Shown piece by piece: positions 8,342 to 16,736 of a stretch of 33,658 nucleotides of DNA (positions are counted from its first letter, which is position 1; the number at the start of each line of letters is the position of its first letter). The position numbers and the translations under genes are program-made. Below the pieces are notes generated by a model that was not told where the DNA came from, did no database searches, and saw only the letters and a program-made list of their open reading frames with translations. The stretch lies in contig JAAWBG010000091.1 of assembly GCA_022792535.1 (NCBI GenBank), positions 1-33,658 on the forward strand, read 5' to 3'. The DNA is from Lachnospiraceae bacterium (GTDB taxonomy: Bacteria; Bacillota; Clostridia; Lachnospirales; Lachnospiraceae).

Positions 8342-9776
8342 CAGAAGAATATTTTCAAATTTTATGTGGAGGCTTCTTGAACGAACAGGGGCACAGCTGA
8401 TTTCTTTTATTGTTTCTATTATTTTGGCAAGAATTTTAGATCCAGACGCATATGGAACGATTTCCCTAATATTAGTTTTTACAACGATTATGCAGGTTTT
8501 TGTTGACAGCGGGCTGGGAAATGCATTGATTCAAAAGAAAAATTCAGACGAAGTGGATTTTTCAACGGTTTTTTATACGAACATTGCATTCTGTATCATT
8601 TTGTACGCCATAATTTTTGTCTTCTCCCCTGCCATTGCAGACTTTTATGGAGATCCAAAGATATGCGAATATATGCGTGTTCTGGGCATTACAATACTGA
8701 TTTCTGGAATAAAAAATGTCCAGCAGGCATATGTGTCAAAAAATCTTTTTTTCCGAAAATTCTTTTTTTCTACATTAGGCGGAACAATAGCCGCCGGCAG
8801 TATTGGTATCATTTTAGCATTATCTGGAGGAGGCGTATGGGCTTTGGTAGCGCAGCAGGTTACAAATATCACGATTGATACGATGATATTGTGGTCTACT
8901 GTACAGTGGCGTCCACAGCCAGTGTTTTCCCTGAGCAGACTAAAAGGACTATTTTCTTATGGATGGAAATTATTAATGTCAAGTTTGTTGGAAAAAATAT
9001 ATCAAAATCTCCGCCAATTGATTATAGGAAGGATGTATAGCGCCGCAGATCTGGCATATTACAATCAGGGTGAAAAATTTCCGGATGTGATTGTATCCAA
9101 TATAAATACTTCCATAGACAGTGTTCTGCTGCCAATAATGTCTGAAAATCAAGACAATAAGTCCAGTTTAAAAAAAATGACAAGGACTGCCATTAAGACA
9201 AGTACCTATATTATGGCTCCGCTAATGGTGGGGCTGGCCTTTACTGCTGAGTCAGTCATAAGTATCGTCCTCACAGATAAGTGGCTGGGATGTGTGCCCT
9301 ATCTACGTATTTTTTGTATTGCATTGATGTTTCAGCCAATTCATACAGCTAATTTGAATGCCATAAAAGCGATGGGGCGAAGCGACTTGTTTTTAAAATT
9401 GGAAGTGATCAAAAAAATAATTGGAATCATAGTACTTTTAACATCCATGTGGTACGGCGTCATGGCAATGGCTTACAGCCTATTAATCACAAGTTTTTTA
9501 TATCAGATGATCAATGCGCGGCCCAATAAAAAACTATTAAACTATGGGTACTTAGAGCAATTGAAAGACATTTTTCCAGGAATAGTTTTATCAGTAATTA
9601 TGGGAATATTCATATATCCGATCCAATGGATCAAAATACCAGATTCCGCTATATTAGCAATTCAAATTCTGGCAGGAATCGTAATATATGTAGCCTGCTC
9701 TATTTTTTTTAAGATGGAGTCCTTTACATATCTAATGAGTATTATAAAAGTTTATATGAAAAGCACCCATAAATGA
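8334..9776 (+). CDS. wzx: Wzx-type flippase (left operon)
   Basis: A 480-residue polytopic membrane protein of the polysaccharide exporter family in the MOP superfamily, close in pattern to WzxC/Polysacc_synt_3 proteins. It would flip the undecaprenyl-linked repeat unit across the membrane. LLERTGAQLISFIVSIILARILDPDAYG at the start is the family hallmark; about a dozen hydrophobic segments follow, and the middle has LAYYNQGEKFPDVIV. It overlaps the preceding GT2 (ATG inside the last codons), so the two are probably coupled. It marks the end of the glycan-assembly block of this arm. The right operon has another flippase of a different subtype. Confidence 0.88.
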   Translation: MNSRRIFSNFMWRLLERTGAQLISFIVSIILARILDPDAYGTISLILVFTTIMQVFVDSGLGNALIQKKNSDEVDFSTVFYTNIAFCIILYAIIFVFSPAIADFYGDPKICEYMRVLGITILISGIKNVQQAYVSKNLFFRKFFFSTLGGTIAAGSIGIILALSGGGVWALVAQQVTNITIDTMILWSTVQWRPQPVFSLSRLKGLFSYGWKLLMSSLLEKIYQNLRQLIIGRMYSAADLAYYNQGEKFPDVIVSNINTSIDSVLLPIMSENQDNKSSLKKMTRTAIKTSTYIMAPLMVGLAFTAESVISIVLTDKWLGCVPYLRIFCIALMFQPIHTANLNAIKAMGRSDLFLKLEVIKKIIGIIVLLTSMWYGVMAMAYSLLITSFLYQMINARPNKKLLNYGYLEQLKDIFPGIVLSVIMGIFIYPIQWIKIPDSAILAIQILAGIVIYVACSIFFKMESFTYLMSIIKVYMKSTHK

Positions 9777-9791
9777 TTTCAGGTGGTGAAA

Positions 9792-10775
9792 ATGGATAGT
9801 AAAAAAACAGGAAAGACCATTGCATATTTAAGAAAACAAAAAAATTATACCCAAAAAGAATTAGCTCAGCTCATCAATATCAGCGATAAAGCAGTGTCAA
9901 AATGGGAACGGGGATTAGGCTTTCCAGATGTGTCAACATTGCCGAAACTTTCCATTATTTTAGGGGCGGATATAGAAAGTATCCTTACCGGCAATATTTC
10001 CAGTTATAGAAAAAGCTGGGTTGGAATTCTTTTATTAGATAAGGGGAATGACAATATATATGCGGGTTCCTATATCTATGATAAACCACTGGTTTACTTT
10101 TTGCTGAGCTACTATATGCTGGTTGGCATTAAAAAAATATTAATATTTTCCAATGACGACAGCAGACAGTTCATTGAGAATTGTATAGGCACTGGAGAAC
10201 AATACGGAATCCAGATTGCGGTTGAAAACAGCAGCAGCTATCCAACTTTTATGGAGAAAATAGAAAGAATCCGGTTATTTGCTGGAAAACAGCATACCGC
10301 CATTATGAACGGATATAACTTTATCTATGGTATTGATCTGACCAAGTATATGCAGCGGGCAATGTCAAGATCAAATGCAGCAGGAATAATTGCCATTATG
10401 CAGCAATCAGACTCTGATTGTGATCCCATCTCCTATGATGCAGACGTCAGACTTTTGAGCGTTCATCAGAATGCTGTTGATAGAAGAAATCTCTATTATG
10501 AGACTCCGCTGGTTTTTGTTGACAATGCAGTTCTAAACTCTGTTCAGACTGAACTTAGCAATTTCAGGGATTTGATCAAGTATCTCATCGGCAAAGGGCT
10601 GCTCTATGCTGAATTAGTGGGCAGAGGCATGATATTTGAAGCTGTTGATAATTATGATAAGATCCTTCTGCTATCGCAATTGACAAAAATCATTGAAGAG
10701 CTTCAAGACATAAAAATAGCTGATATCTATGAAATTGCAGTGAGAAGAGGGCTGATATCCATGGACAGGCAGTAA
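9792..10775 (+). CDS. XRE-HTH regulator fused to a degenerate RmlA-like nucleotidyltransferase
   Basis: A 327-residue two-domain protein. Residues 1-65 form an XRE/Cro helix-turn-helix (YTQKELAQLINISDKAVSKW at 19-38). Residues 75-327 follow glucose-1-phosphate thymidylyltransferase (RmlA) almost to its end: DKPLVYFLLSYYMLVGIKK, GTGEQYGIQIAV and the late ELVGRGM and IYEIAVRRGLI blocks. The catalytic parts are gone: the GGxGTRL loop is replaced by LLDKGNDNIYAGS, the metal-binding GDN by NGYN at 173-176, and the late WLDTG by FEAVD. It therefore probably does not form nucleotide sugars; sensing a nucleotide or sugar phosphate and regulating DNA is my inference. The ATG at 9792 sits 5 bases after AGGTGG and is better than the GTG codons upstream. 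It lies between wzx and the modification block, just before a likely promoter. Confidence 0.8.
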   Translation: MDSKKTGKTIAYLRKQKNYTQKELAQLINISDKAVSKWERGLGFPDVSTLPKLSIILGADIESILTGNISSYRKSWVGILLLDKGNDNIYAGSYIYDKPLVYFLLSYYMLVGIKKILIFSNDDSRQFIENCIGTGEQYGIQIAVENSSSYPTFMEKIERIRLFAGKQHTAIMNGYNFIYGIDLTKYMQRAMSRSNAAGIIAIMQQSDSDCDPISYDADVRLLSVHQNAVDRRNLYYETPLVFVDNAVLNSVQTELSNFRDLIKYLIGKGLLYAELVGRGMIFEAVDNYDKILLLSQLTKIIEELQDIKIADIYEIAVRRGLISMDRQ

Positions 10776-10787
10776 ACGAATCGTCGG

Positions 10788-10817
10788 TTGACCATTTTAT
10801 TTAGATTGCCCTATGAT
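10788..10817 (+). promoter_or_regulatory. Candidate sigma-A promoter for the modification block
   Basis: TTGACC at 10788-10793 and TATGAT at 10812-10817 are separated by 18 bases in the 92-base gap before the ATP-grasp gene, the widest gap in the left operon. It would allow the genes from 10868 onwards to be transcribed separately from the assembly genes. The regulator encoded just upstream is a natural candidate to act here, but no clear operator palindrome was found in the gap. Confidence 0.6.
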
Positions 10818-10867
10818 GCTATACATACCGTGCTGAATAACAGATATTGACGTTAAGGAGAATTACA

Positions 10868-12055
10868 ATGCAAGAAAGAGTTCTGATTCTAAATGCCAGC
10901 CACAATGATGAACGAATGATACGTGCATTAAAAGAGTTAAATTTTTATGTAATATCAACTGGAAACGCACCGGATTTACCGGGTCATAATATGTGTGATA
11001 ACTATATTCAGGCAGATTACTCTGATCCTGATAAAATGCTTAAACTGTCCCAGGAACTGAAGATTGATAAAATCTGCGCCTGTTGTAATGACTTTGGCGT
11101 TAAATCGGCATCTTACGTGGCAGAAAAGTTGGGAATTCCCGGTTATGACTCCTATGAGACGACCCTAACCTTACATGACAAAGACAGATTTAAAAAGTTT
11201 TGTTTGACTTATAACATAAAGTCCCCAAAGGCACAGCCTTTTTCAGAAAAAGAAAGCGCAAAAGAATATGTGAAAACTGCAGCCTATCCCATCATTGTCA
11301 AAGCAGTTGATCTCAGCGCCGGGAATGGTATTCGAAAAGCAGAAAATATAACGGATGCCTGGGAGGCTATTGATAACGCCTTTCAATGTTCGCGAATGAA
11401 ACGCATAATCATTGAACCGTTTTTAGAAGGCAGCCAGCATGGATTTTGTTCTTTTTTGATCAATAAGAAAGTTGCCGCATACTGCAGCAATAATGAGTAT
11501 TCCATTGTGAATCCCTACCGTGTTGAGATTGATACGTTTCCCTCTGAGGATGAGGATGATACAGCAGATATATTAATTTCAGAGATTGAGAAGATGGCGG
11601 AAATTCTAAATTTGTGTGATGGAATCTTCCATCTGCAATATATAACGGATCACAATAATCAACCCCACATTTTAGAGTGCATGAGACGAATTCCAGGAGG
11701 ATTGTACACAATACCTGCCGAAAGCGTTTCCGGCATTAATTGGGATTATTGGGAGGTAAGAGCAAAGTGCACAGATTCCTTGACTGATTTTCCCATCTTG
11801 AAGCATGCCAACCGGGGATACTTTTCTTATAAATGTCTGATGTCTCAGGCTGACGGGAAAATCGAAAAGATAAATATTTCTCCAGAAATCAAAGTCCATA
11901 AATACGATGAATGGATGTTAAGTAAAGTTGGCGAGGTAATAAAAAATCATGGTTCTTTTCCCATTGGTTATATTTTCTCATCCTATGAATCTTATGATGA
12001 AATGAAAAGAACTTTAATTACAAATTATTCAGATTCTAATATTATTGTCAGCTGA
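10868..12055 (+). CDS. ATP-grasp carboxylate-amine ligase
   Basis: A 395-residue ATP-grasp enzyme, which activates a carboxylate as acyl phosphate and joins it to an amine or thiol. The first 110 residues are a preATP-grasp Rossmann-like domain (RVLILNASHNDERMIRALKEL). YPIIVKAVDLSAGNGI carries the first ATP-binding lysine and glycine loop, IIEPFLEGSQHGF the second strand, and HILECMRRIPGG the metal-binding acidic end. The start at 10868 follows AAGGAG by 7 bases; a TTG 21 bases earlier would lie upstream of that site and is unlikely. It heads the modification block. A plausible job is linking an amino acid to a uronic acid of the glycan (ManNAcA is made in this operon), or building a small acyl precursor; both are inference. 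Confidence 0.8.
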   Translation: MQERVLILNASHNDERMIRALKELNFYVISTGNAPDLPGHNMCDNYIQADYSDPDKMLKLSQELKIDKICACCNDFGVKSASYVAEKLGIPGYDSYETTLTLHDKDRFKKFCLTYNIKSPKAQPFSEKESAKEYVKTAAYPIIVKAVDLSAGNGIRKAENITDAWEAIDNAFQCSRMKRIIIEPFLEGSQHGFCSFLINKKVAAYCSNNEYSIVNPYRVEIDTFPSEDEDDTADILISEIEKMAEILNLCDGIFHLQYITDHNNQPHILECMRRIPGGLYTIPAESVSGINWDYWEVRAKCTDSLTDFPILKHANRGYFSYKCLMSQADGKIEKINISPEIKVHKYDEWMLSKVGEVIKNHGSFPIGYIFSSYESYDEMKRTLITNYSDSNIIVS

Positions 12056-12116
12056 GATATTTTAATTTTGAAGATAACACTTCAAAAAACAGCTCTTTAT
12101 TTAGGAGGTAACTCAT

Positions 12117-13298
12117 ATGAACTCAAATCATGAGATCTGTATTGGAATGGCGGGTTCTGGGAGAGCCGCAGAACTGCATATGAATGCACTGCAAAGATAT
12201 ACAGGCGTTCCTGTCTGCTATAAACATATCATTGGAAGAAGATTTGAAAAAGTAAATACATATAAAGAGAGATATGGATTTTTAAATGCCAGTTTAGATT
12301 TTGATGATCTTTTAAATGATCCTGAAATAGATGTGATTGATATTTGTACCCCGCCATATGTACATGAGGAAATGATTTACAAAACATTGGCTGCCGGAAA
12401 ACATGTAATTTGCGAAAAACCTTTAAGCGGATATTTTGGGCTTGAAGGAGATCAGGAGCCAATAGGATTAAAAGTCTCTAAAACTAAAATGTATGAGGAA
12501 TTGATGAAATCCATTGACCGATTAAAGGAGGCCATTGATAAGTCAGACAAAATGTTTATGTATGCAGAAAATTTTGTCTATGCTCCGGCAGTAAACAAAG
12601 CTGCAGAGATCATCAGAAAAAAGAAAAGTAAAATATTGTATGCTAAGGGAGAAGAAAGTCTAAAAGGCTCCAGTTCACCAGTAGCCGGCGAATGGAATAA
12701 AACCGGCGGCGGAACCTTTATCCGGACAGGCGCTCATCCCTTAACTGCTATATTATGGCTGAAACATATTGAATCAGAGACCCGCGGAGAAAAGATTACA
12801 GTTGATTCTGTTTTTGCAGATATGGGCCAGATTACAACGGGATTAACGCCCTATGAACATCGCCACATTGCAGCACAGCCTTATGACGTTGAAGATTGTG
12901 CAACGGTTATTATCACTTTCTCTGATCAGTCAAGAGCAACGGTTATTGCAACAGATACTCTCCTTGGAGGCAGTAAAAATTATGTTGAGTTGTACTGCAA
13001 CGATGCTGTGATTCAGTGTAAATTGACTTTATCAGATATGATGGAAACATATTTTTTGGATGAGGACAGACTGGATGATGTTTATATATCTGAAATGCTG
13101 CCGGCAAAAACCGGCTGGAATAAACCATTTCTGGAAGATGAGATTATCCGGGGCTATACGGATGAAATGCGTGATTTTATGGAGGCAGTTTACTTTAACA
13201 GAAAGCCCCGCGCCGGTTTTCATTTAGCATATGATACCACAAAAATTATTTACGCAGCCTACAAATCTGCTGAATTAGGGGTTGCTGTAAAACCATAA
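12117..13298 (+). CDS. Gfo/Idh/MocA family NAD(P)-dependent oxidoreductase
   Basis: A 393-residue sugar or cyclitol oxidoreductase. GMAGSGRAAELH at 10-21 is the nucleotide-binding loop, DVIDICTPPYVHEEM the family second strand, and CEKPLSG (E100-K101-P102) the catalytic lysine motif. GGGTFIRTGAHPLTAILWL holds the likely active-site histidine of the C-terminal domain. It has a very strong ribosome site, TAGGAGGTAA. It is longer than WbpB/WlbA-type 3-dehydrogenases, with an extra segment at about 105-135, so assignment to a 2,3-diamino uronate route is weak. Together with the DegT aminotransferase it could make an amino sugar or aminocyclitol; its substrate is not identified. Confidence 0.82.
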   Translation: MNSNHEICIGMAGSGRAAELHMNALQRYTGVPVCYKHIIGRRFEKVNTYKERYGFLNASLDFDDLLNDPEIDVIDICTPPYVHEEMIYKTLAAGKHVICEKPLSGYFGLEGDQEPIGLKVSKTKMYEELMKSIDRLKEAIDKSDKMFMYAENFVYAPAVNKAAEIIRKKKSKILYAKGEESLKGSSSPVAGEWNKTGGGTFIRTGAHPLTAILWLKHIESETRGEKITVDSVFADMGQITTGLTPYEHRHIAAQPYDVEDCATVIITFSDQSRATVIATDTLLGGSKNYVELYCNDAVIQCKLTLSDMMETYFLDEDRLDDVYISEMLPAKTGWNKPFLEDEIIRGYTDEMRDFMEAVYFNRKPRAGFHLAYDTTKIIYAAYKSAELGVAVKP

Positions 13299-13334
13299 TC
13301 CTGAACTTATCAATAATTTGGAGACTTTCGGATC

Positions 13335-14363
13335 ATGAAATATGTTAGACAATTACCTGACGCAGAAATGTTAAAACAGGAACTTCCTTTATCAGATGAC
13401 CAGCAAAAGCTCAGAACAATGTTTATAGACGACATAAAAGCTGTGCTTTCTGGAAAAAGCAGAAAAAAAATCCTCTGCATAGGACCTTGCTCCGCTGATA
13501 ATGAAGATGCTGTTTTAGAATATATGATGCGGCTGGCTAAGCTGAAAGAAGAGGTTGACAGTTGTATTCTCATTGTGCCAAGGGTGTATACCAGTAAACC
13601 GAGAACAAACGGCATTGGCTATAAAGGGCTGCTGCACCGCCCAGTATCCTATAAAGAAGTTGACAATATATATGAAGGACTGCTGGCAACCAGAAAAATG
13701 CATTTACATATTATTCAGAAAACGGGGTTTTTCTGCGCAGATGAAATGCTTTATCCAGAAGCGGCGTATTATGTTAATGACCTGCTGGCATACACTGCAG
13801 TTGGAGCAAGATCTGTTGAAAATCAGCAGCATCGGTTGGTTGCAAGCGGATTGGATACCCCGGTAGGAATGAAGAATCCTACCAGCGGTGACATTGATGT
13901 AATGCTTAACGCCATTATGGCCGCTCAGTATTCCCAGAATCTGTTATATCATGGCTGGGAGTGCGAGACAGAAGGGAATCCATATACACATGCTATTTTG
14001 CGGGGATATGTGTCAGGCGGGAGTAAAATTCATTCCAATTATCACTACGAAGATCTTTGTGAGATTCACGACCAGTATATGTTAAAAAACTTGAAAAACC
14101 CTTCGGTTATTGTGGATTGCAATCATGGCAATTCAAAAAAACATTATGATGAACAGATACGAATCAGCAAGGAAGTGCTGCATTTGTGCCGGGAGTTCAG
14201 GGATATCAATGGATTTGTCAAAGGGATTATGATTGAGAGCTATTTAGAAGATGGCTGTCAGATGATTGGAGAAAGCACATATGGCAGATCTATTACAGAC
14301 CCGTGTCTGGGATGGAAAAAAACAGAAAGGCTTGTCAAAGAATTATGCGAGATTCTTTCATAA
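13335..14363 (+). CDS. Class I DAHP synthase (3-deoxy-7-phosphoheptulonate synthase)
   Basis: A 342-residue AroF/G/H-type enzyme condensing phosphoenolpyruvate with erythrose 4-phosphate. Key family residues look intact: IGPCSADN (C52), R83 in VPRVY, KPRT at 88-91, GYKG (K97), GARSVENQ at 157-164, NHGNS with H264, IMIESYL with E301 and SITDPCLGW with D322. No separate regulatory domain is present. It sits inside a polysaccharide operon, not with shikimate genes. It may raise flux to an aromatic precursor that decorates the glycan, or provide a 3-deoxy-heptulosonate sugar; the sequence does not decide. It is class I, whereas aminoDAHP synthases such as RifH are class II, so the ansamycin comparison is only partial. 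Confidence 0.9.
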   Translation: MKYVRQLPDAEMLKQELPLSDDQQKLRTMFIDDIKAVLSGKSRKKILCIGPCSADNEDAVLEYMMRLAKLKEEVDSCILIVPRVYTSKPRTNGIGYKGLLHRPVSYKEVDNIYEGLLATRKMHLHIIQKTGFFCADEMLYPEAAYYVNDLLAYTAVGARSVENQQHRLVASGLDTPVGMKNPTSGDIDVMLNAIMAAQYSQNLLYHGWECETEGNPYTHAILRGYVSGGSKIHSNYHYEDLCEIHDQYMLKNLKNPSVIVDCNHGNSKKHYDEQIRISKEVLHLCREFRDINGFVKGIMIESYLEDGCQMIGESTYGRSITDPCLGWKKTERLVKELCEILS

Positions 14364-14386
14364 ATTATGGCAAGACAGGTTTTAAA

Positions 14387-15517
14387 ATGAAAAATAAATA
14401 TTTGGAAACTGGAAATAGATCGTCTTGTTATGGATGCAATGCCTGCGGGTACGCCTGTCTGGCAGACGCTATAGAGATGATAGAAAATGAACAAGGATTT
14501 TTATATCCATATGTTGATGAGAAAAAATGCATTGATTGCGGAAAATGTGAAAAGGTTTGTCCCTATTCCATGAACACAGAAGGCAGGCGGGGAAACATCT
14601 ATCAGGCGGCTCATAAAAGTACAGATGTACTCTTAAAAAGCCAGTCGGGAGGCGCTTTCACGGCAATTTCAGATTTTATACTGGGCAAAAATGGTTCTGT
14701 ATATGGCGCTGTATTTCATGATGATCTGTCTGTTTTCCATACAAGAGCTATCACAAGGCAGGAACGGGATAAAATGTGCGGATCAAAGTATGTGCAGAGT
14801 ATCATTTCATCCGAACTCCTGAAACAGATTGAAAAAGATCTGAATGACGATATGTGGGTGCTTTTTACAGGCACGCCCTGTCAATCTGCCATGATAGCAA
14901 AAAATTATGGGACATATGAGCGGTTGATTGTGTGTGACTTTATATGTCATGGAACGCCGTCTCCTCAGATTTGGATGGATTATCTCTCTTATATTTCCCA
15001 AAAAGAACAGATTGAAATTGTAAAAGCTGTATTTCGCAATAAAAGATGTCGTATGCTTGGAAATTATACGGAATCCTATTATACGAAGGATAGACAGGAA
15101 TATTTATCCAATGACTATGCCGCTTTATTTTACTCACATCTGGCACACAGAGAAAGCTGTTTCTCATGTCAGTTTGCCCAAGGAAAGCGCTATTCAGATA
15201 TTACAATCGGCGGATTTTTAGAACCTTCTGATTTTGATGCAGAATATGATAGTTCAATGATTCTTGTGAATACAAAAAAAGGAAGGAACCTGTTTGAAAA
15301 GATAAAAGAAAATATTGATTACCAGAAAAGCAGACTGCATTTTTATAAGAATCAGCCCTGCCTGTATCATCCAGTTCCACGTCCTGAAGAATACGAGAAA
15401 TTTTGGGAAGATTACTCAAAGGCAGATATGTCATATATGATTGAGACATATGCGTCTGATGAAATAAAGAAAAAGTTCCATATAGAAATATTACAGCCAG
15501 GAGAAGAATACAAATGA
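14387..15517 (+). CDS. Coenzyme F420 hydrogenase/dehydrogenase beta-subunit-like Fe-S protein
   Basis: A 376-residue protein with two N-terminal 4Fe-4S motifs, C14/C17/C20/C24 and C48/C51/C54/C58, followed by FrhB/FdhB-type N and C domains (SQSGGAFTAISDFIL, GTPCQSAMI, CDFICHGTPSPQIW). Members outside methanogens recur in capsule and exopolysaccharide loci, usually beside a pyruvyl transferase, as here; their reaction is not established. The start at 14387 was chosen because the family begins just before the first cysteine cluster, and upstream in-frame ATGs would overlap the end of the DAHP synthase. It overlaps the pyruvyl transferase by 4 bases. Redox modification of a sugar or its pyruvate is possible. 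Confidence 0.85.
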   Translation: MKNKYLETGNRSSCYGCNACGYACLADAIEMIENEQGFLYPYVDEKKCIDCGKCEKVCPYSMNTEGRRGNIYQAAHKSTDVLLKSQSGGAFTAISDFILGKNGSVYGAVFHDDLSVFHTRAITRQERDKMCGSKYVQSIISSELLKQIEKDLNDDMWVLFTGTPCQSAMIAKNYGTYERLIVCDFICHGTPSPQIWMDYLSYISQKEQIEIVKAVFRNKRCRMLGNYTESYYTKDRQEYLSNDYAALFYSHLAHRESCFSCQFAQGKRYSDITIGGFLEPSDFDAEYDSSMILVNTKKGRNLFEKIKENIDYQKSRLHFYKNQPCLYHPVPRPEEYEKFWEDYSKADMSYMIETYASDEIKKKFHIEILQPGEEYK

Positions 15518-16722
15518 AGCGCGTGTGTATCGTAAACGCTCACTGGAGCAATAGAGGCGACGAGGCGGCCCTGCGTCCAATCATAGACAGTATTCACAGC
15601 AAAAATCCCTCGATTGAGATAACGGTTATTTTTAAAGACAGGAAAGAAATTCAACAATTCCCATATGATGGTAACATTAAATATTTTTCCGCCCAGTACC
15701 TGCCAAAATCTTTAGAAGAAATATTTGATGCAGTCAAAGGGAAAAGGATCATAGATAACAATATGATGTCTGTGATTCATACCCTGAAGCAGACAGATCT
15801 GATCATCTATTCTCCCGGAGGAGCAGTTATCTCTGACAAATTCTGGTGGGAAAAGCAGATCGAATATCTTGTGCCATTTATCTGTGCAAAAGAATACCAG
15901 ATTCCTATGGTAGTGGCGTCTCCTTCTATAGGACCTTTTGATAAAGATGAAGAAAAGAACTCCTTAAGAAAGATGTGGCTGTCGGCAGCAAAAACAATTT
16001 GCATTCGAGAATCAATCAGCGCCGGATACTTGAAAGATCTGGGCCTAAAAAATGTGATTACGACAGTCGACACAGCATTTTATGACAATCCTGATCCCAT
16101 TCAAAATGCAGTTCTGCTGGATGAACAAAAAGAATTAAATGCCTTCCTATCTTCTCAAGAAAAAGTGATCGCCGTCACTCTTTCAGATTTTTTATGGCAT
16201 GTTGAACATGCAAAAAAGAAAGATTTGATAAAAAGGCAAAAAGAAACTGTGAGAAAATTTCTTGCCAGATTAAATGCAAAAGGCTGCGGGATTTTATTGA
16301 TACCTCAGCTGTTTGGAAATCAAAACGATACTGATTATTTAACTCAATTCATGGCGGAAGGACGTTTCATATTATCTGACAGATTAGATACATACTTTCA
16401 GCAGTATATTATTTCGAAATGTTATGCAGTGATTGGGATGAGATACCATTCCAACATATTTGCGGCCAAAATGGCTGTGCCATTTATTGCAATCGGCTAT
16501 GAAGAAAAAATGTATGGCTTTATGGAAACATGGAATCTGAAAGATTACCTCATAAAATTGGAAGATCTCAATGAAGAAACTTTCCAGAATAAGTGGGAAC
16601 TTCTTTTGGAAAATTATGAATCCTATCGTAAACAGCTTCTGGCCTGCCGTGAAATATGGAGAGAGAAAGCTGCCATCACGATAACTGCAGCTTTAAAAGA
16701 AATTGAAAAAATACATATTTAA
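15514..16722 (+). CDS. Polysaccharide pyruvyl transferase family protein
   Basis: A 402-residue member of the CsaB/WcaK family, which transfers an enolpyruvyl group from PEP to form a ketal-pyruvate on a sugar. RGDEAALRPIIDSI near the start, IYSPGGAVISDK at about 95-106, SIGPFDK, and IGMRYHSNIFAAKMAVPFIAIGY at about 309-330 are the expected landmarks. It overlaps the Fe-S protein gene as ATGA and has AGGAG 10 bases upstream, so the pair is probably translationally coupled. A pyruvate ketal would add negative charge to the left-arm glycan. A non-pyruvyl role cannot be excluded, because some members of this family use other substrates. Confidence 0.87.
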   Translation: MKRVCIVNAHWSNRGDEAALRPIIDSIHSKNPSIEITVIFKDRKEIQQFPYDGNIKYFSAQYLPKSLEEIFDAVKGKRIIDNNMMSVIHTLKQTDLIIYSPGGAVISDKFWWEKQIEYLVPFICAKEYQIPMVVASPSIGPFDKDEEKNSLRKMWLSAAKTICIRESISAGYLKDLGLKNVITTVDTAFYDNPDPIQNAVLLDEQKELNAFLSSQEKVIAVTLSDFLWHVEHAKKKDLIKRQKETVRKFLARLNAKGCGILLIPQLFGNQNDTDYLTQFMAEGRFILSDRLDTYFQQYIISKCYAVIGMRYHSNIFAAKMAVPFIAIGYEEKMYGFMETWNLKDYLIKLEDLNEETFQNKWELLLENYESYRKQLLACREIWREKAAITITAALKEIEKIHI

Positions 16723-16736
16723 AGGAGCGTAGAACA

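Noticed and set aside
9702..9710. T8 run near the end of the left wzx, and A8 at 2915-2922, as further slippage tracts
   Set aside because: Runs of this length are expected by chance in DNA this AT-rich; unlike the two G9 tracts they are not exceptional.
12066..12087. Hairpin TTTTGAAG/CTTCAAAA after the ATP-grasp gene
   Set aside because: An 8-base AT-rich stem not followed by a U-run on either strand, and the next gene has a strong ribosome site; not called a terminator.
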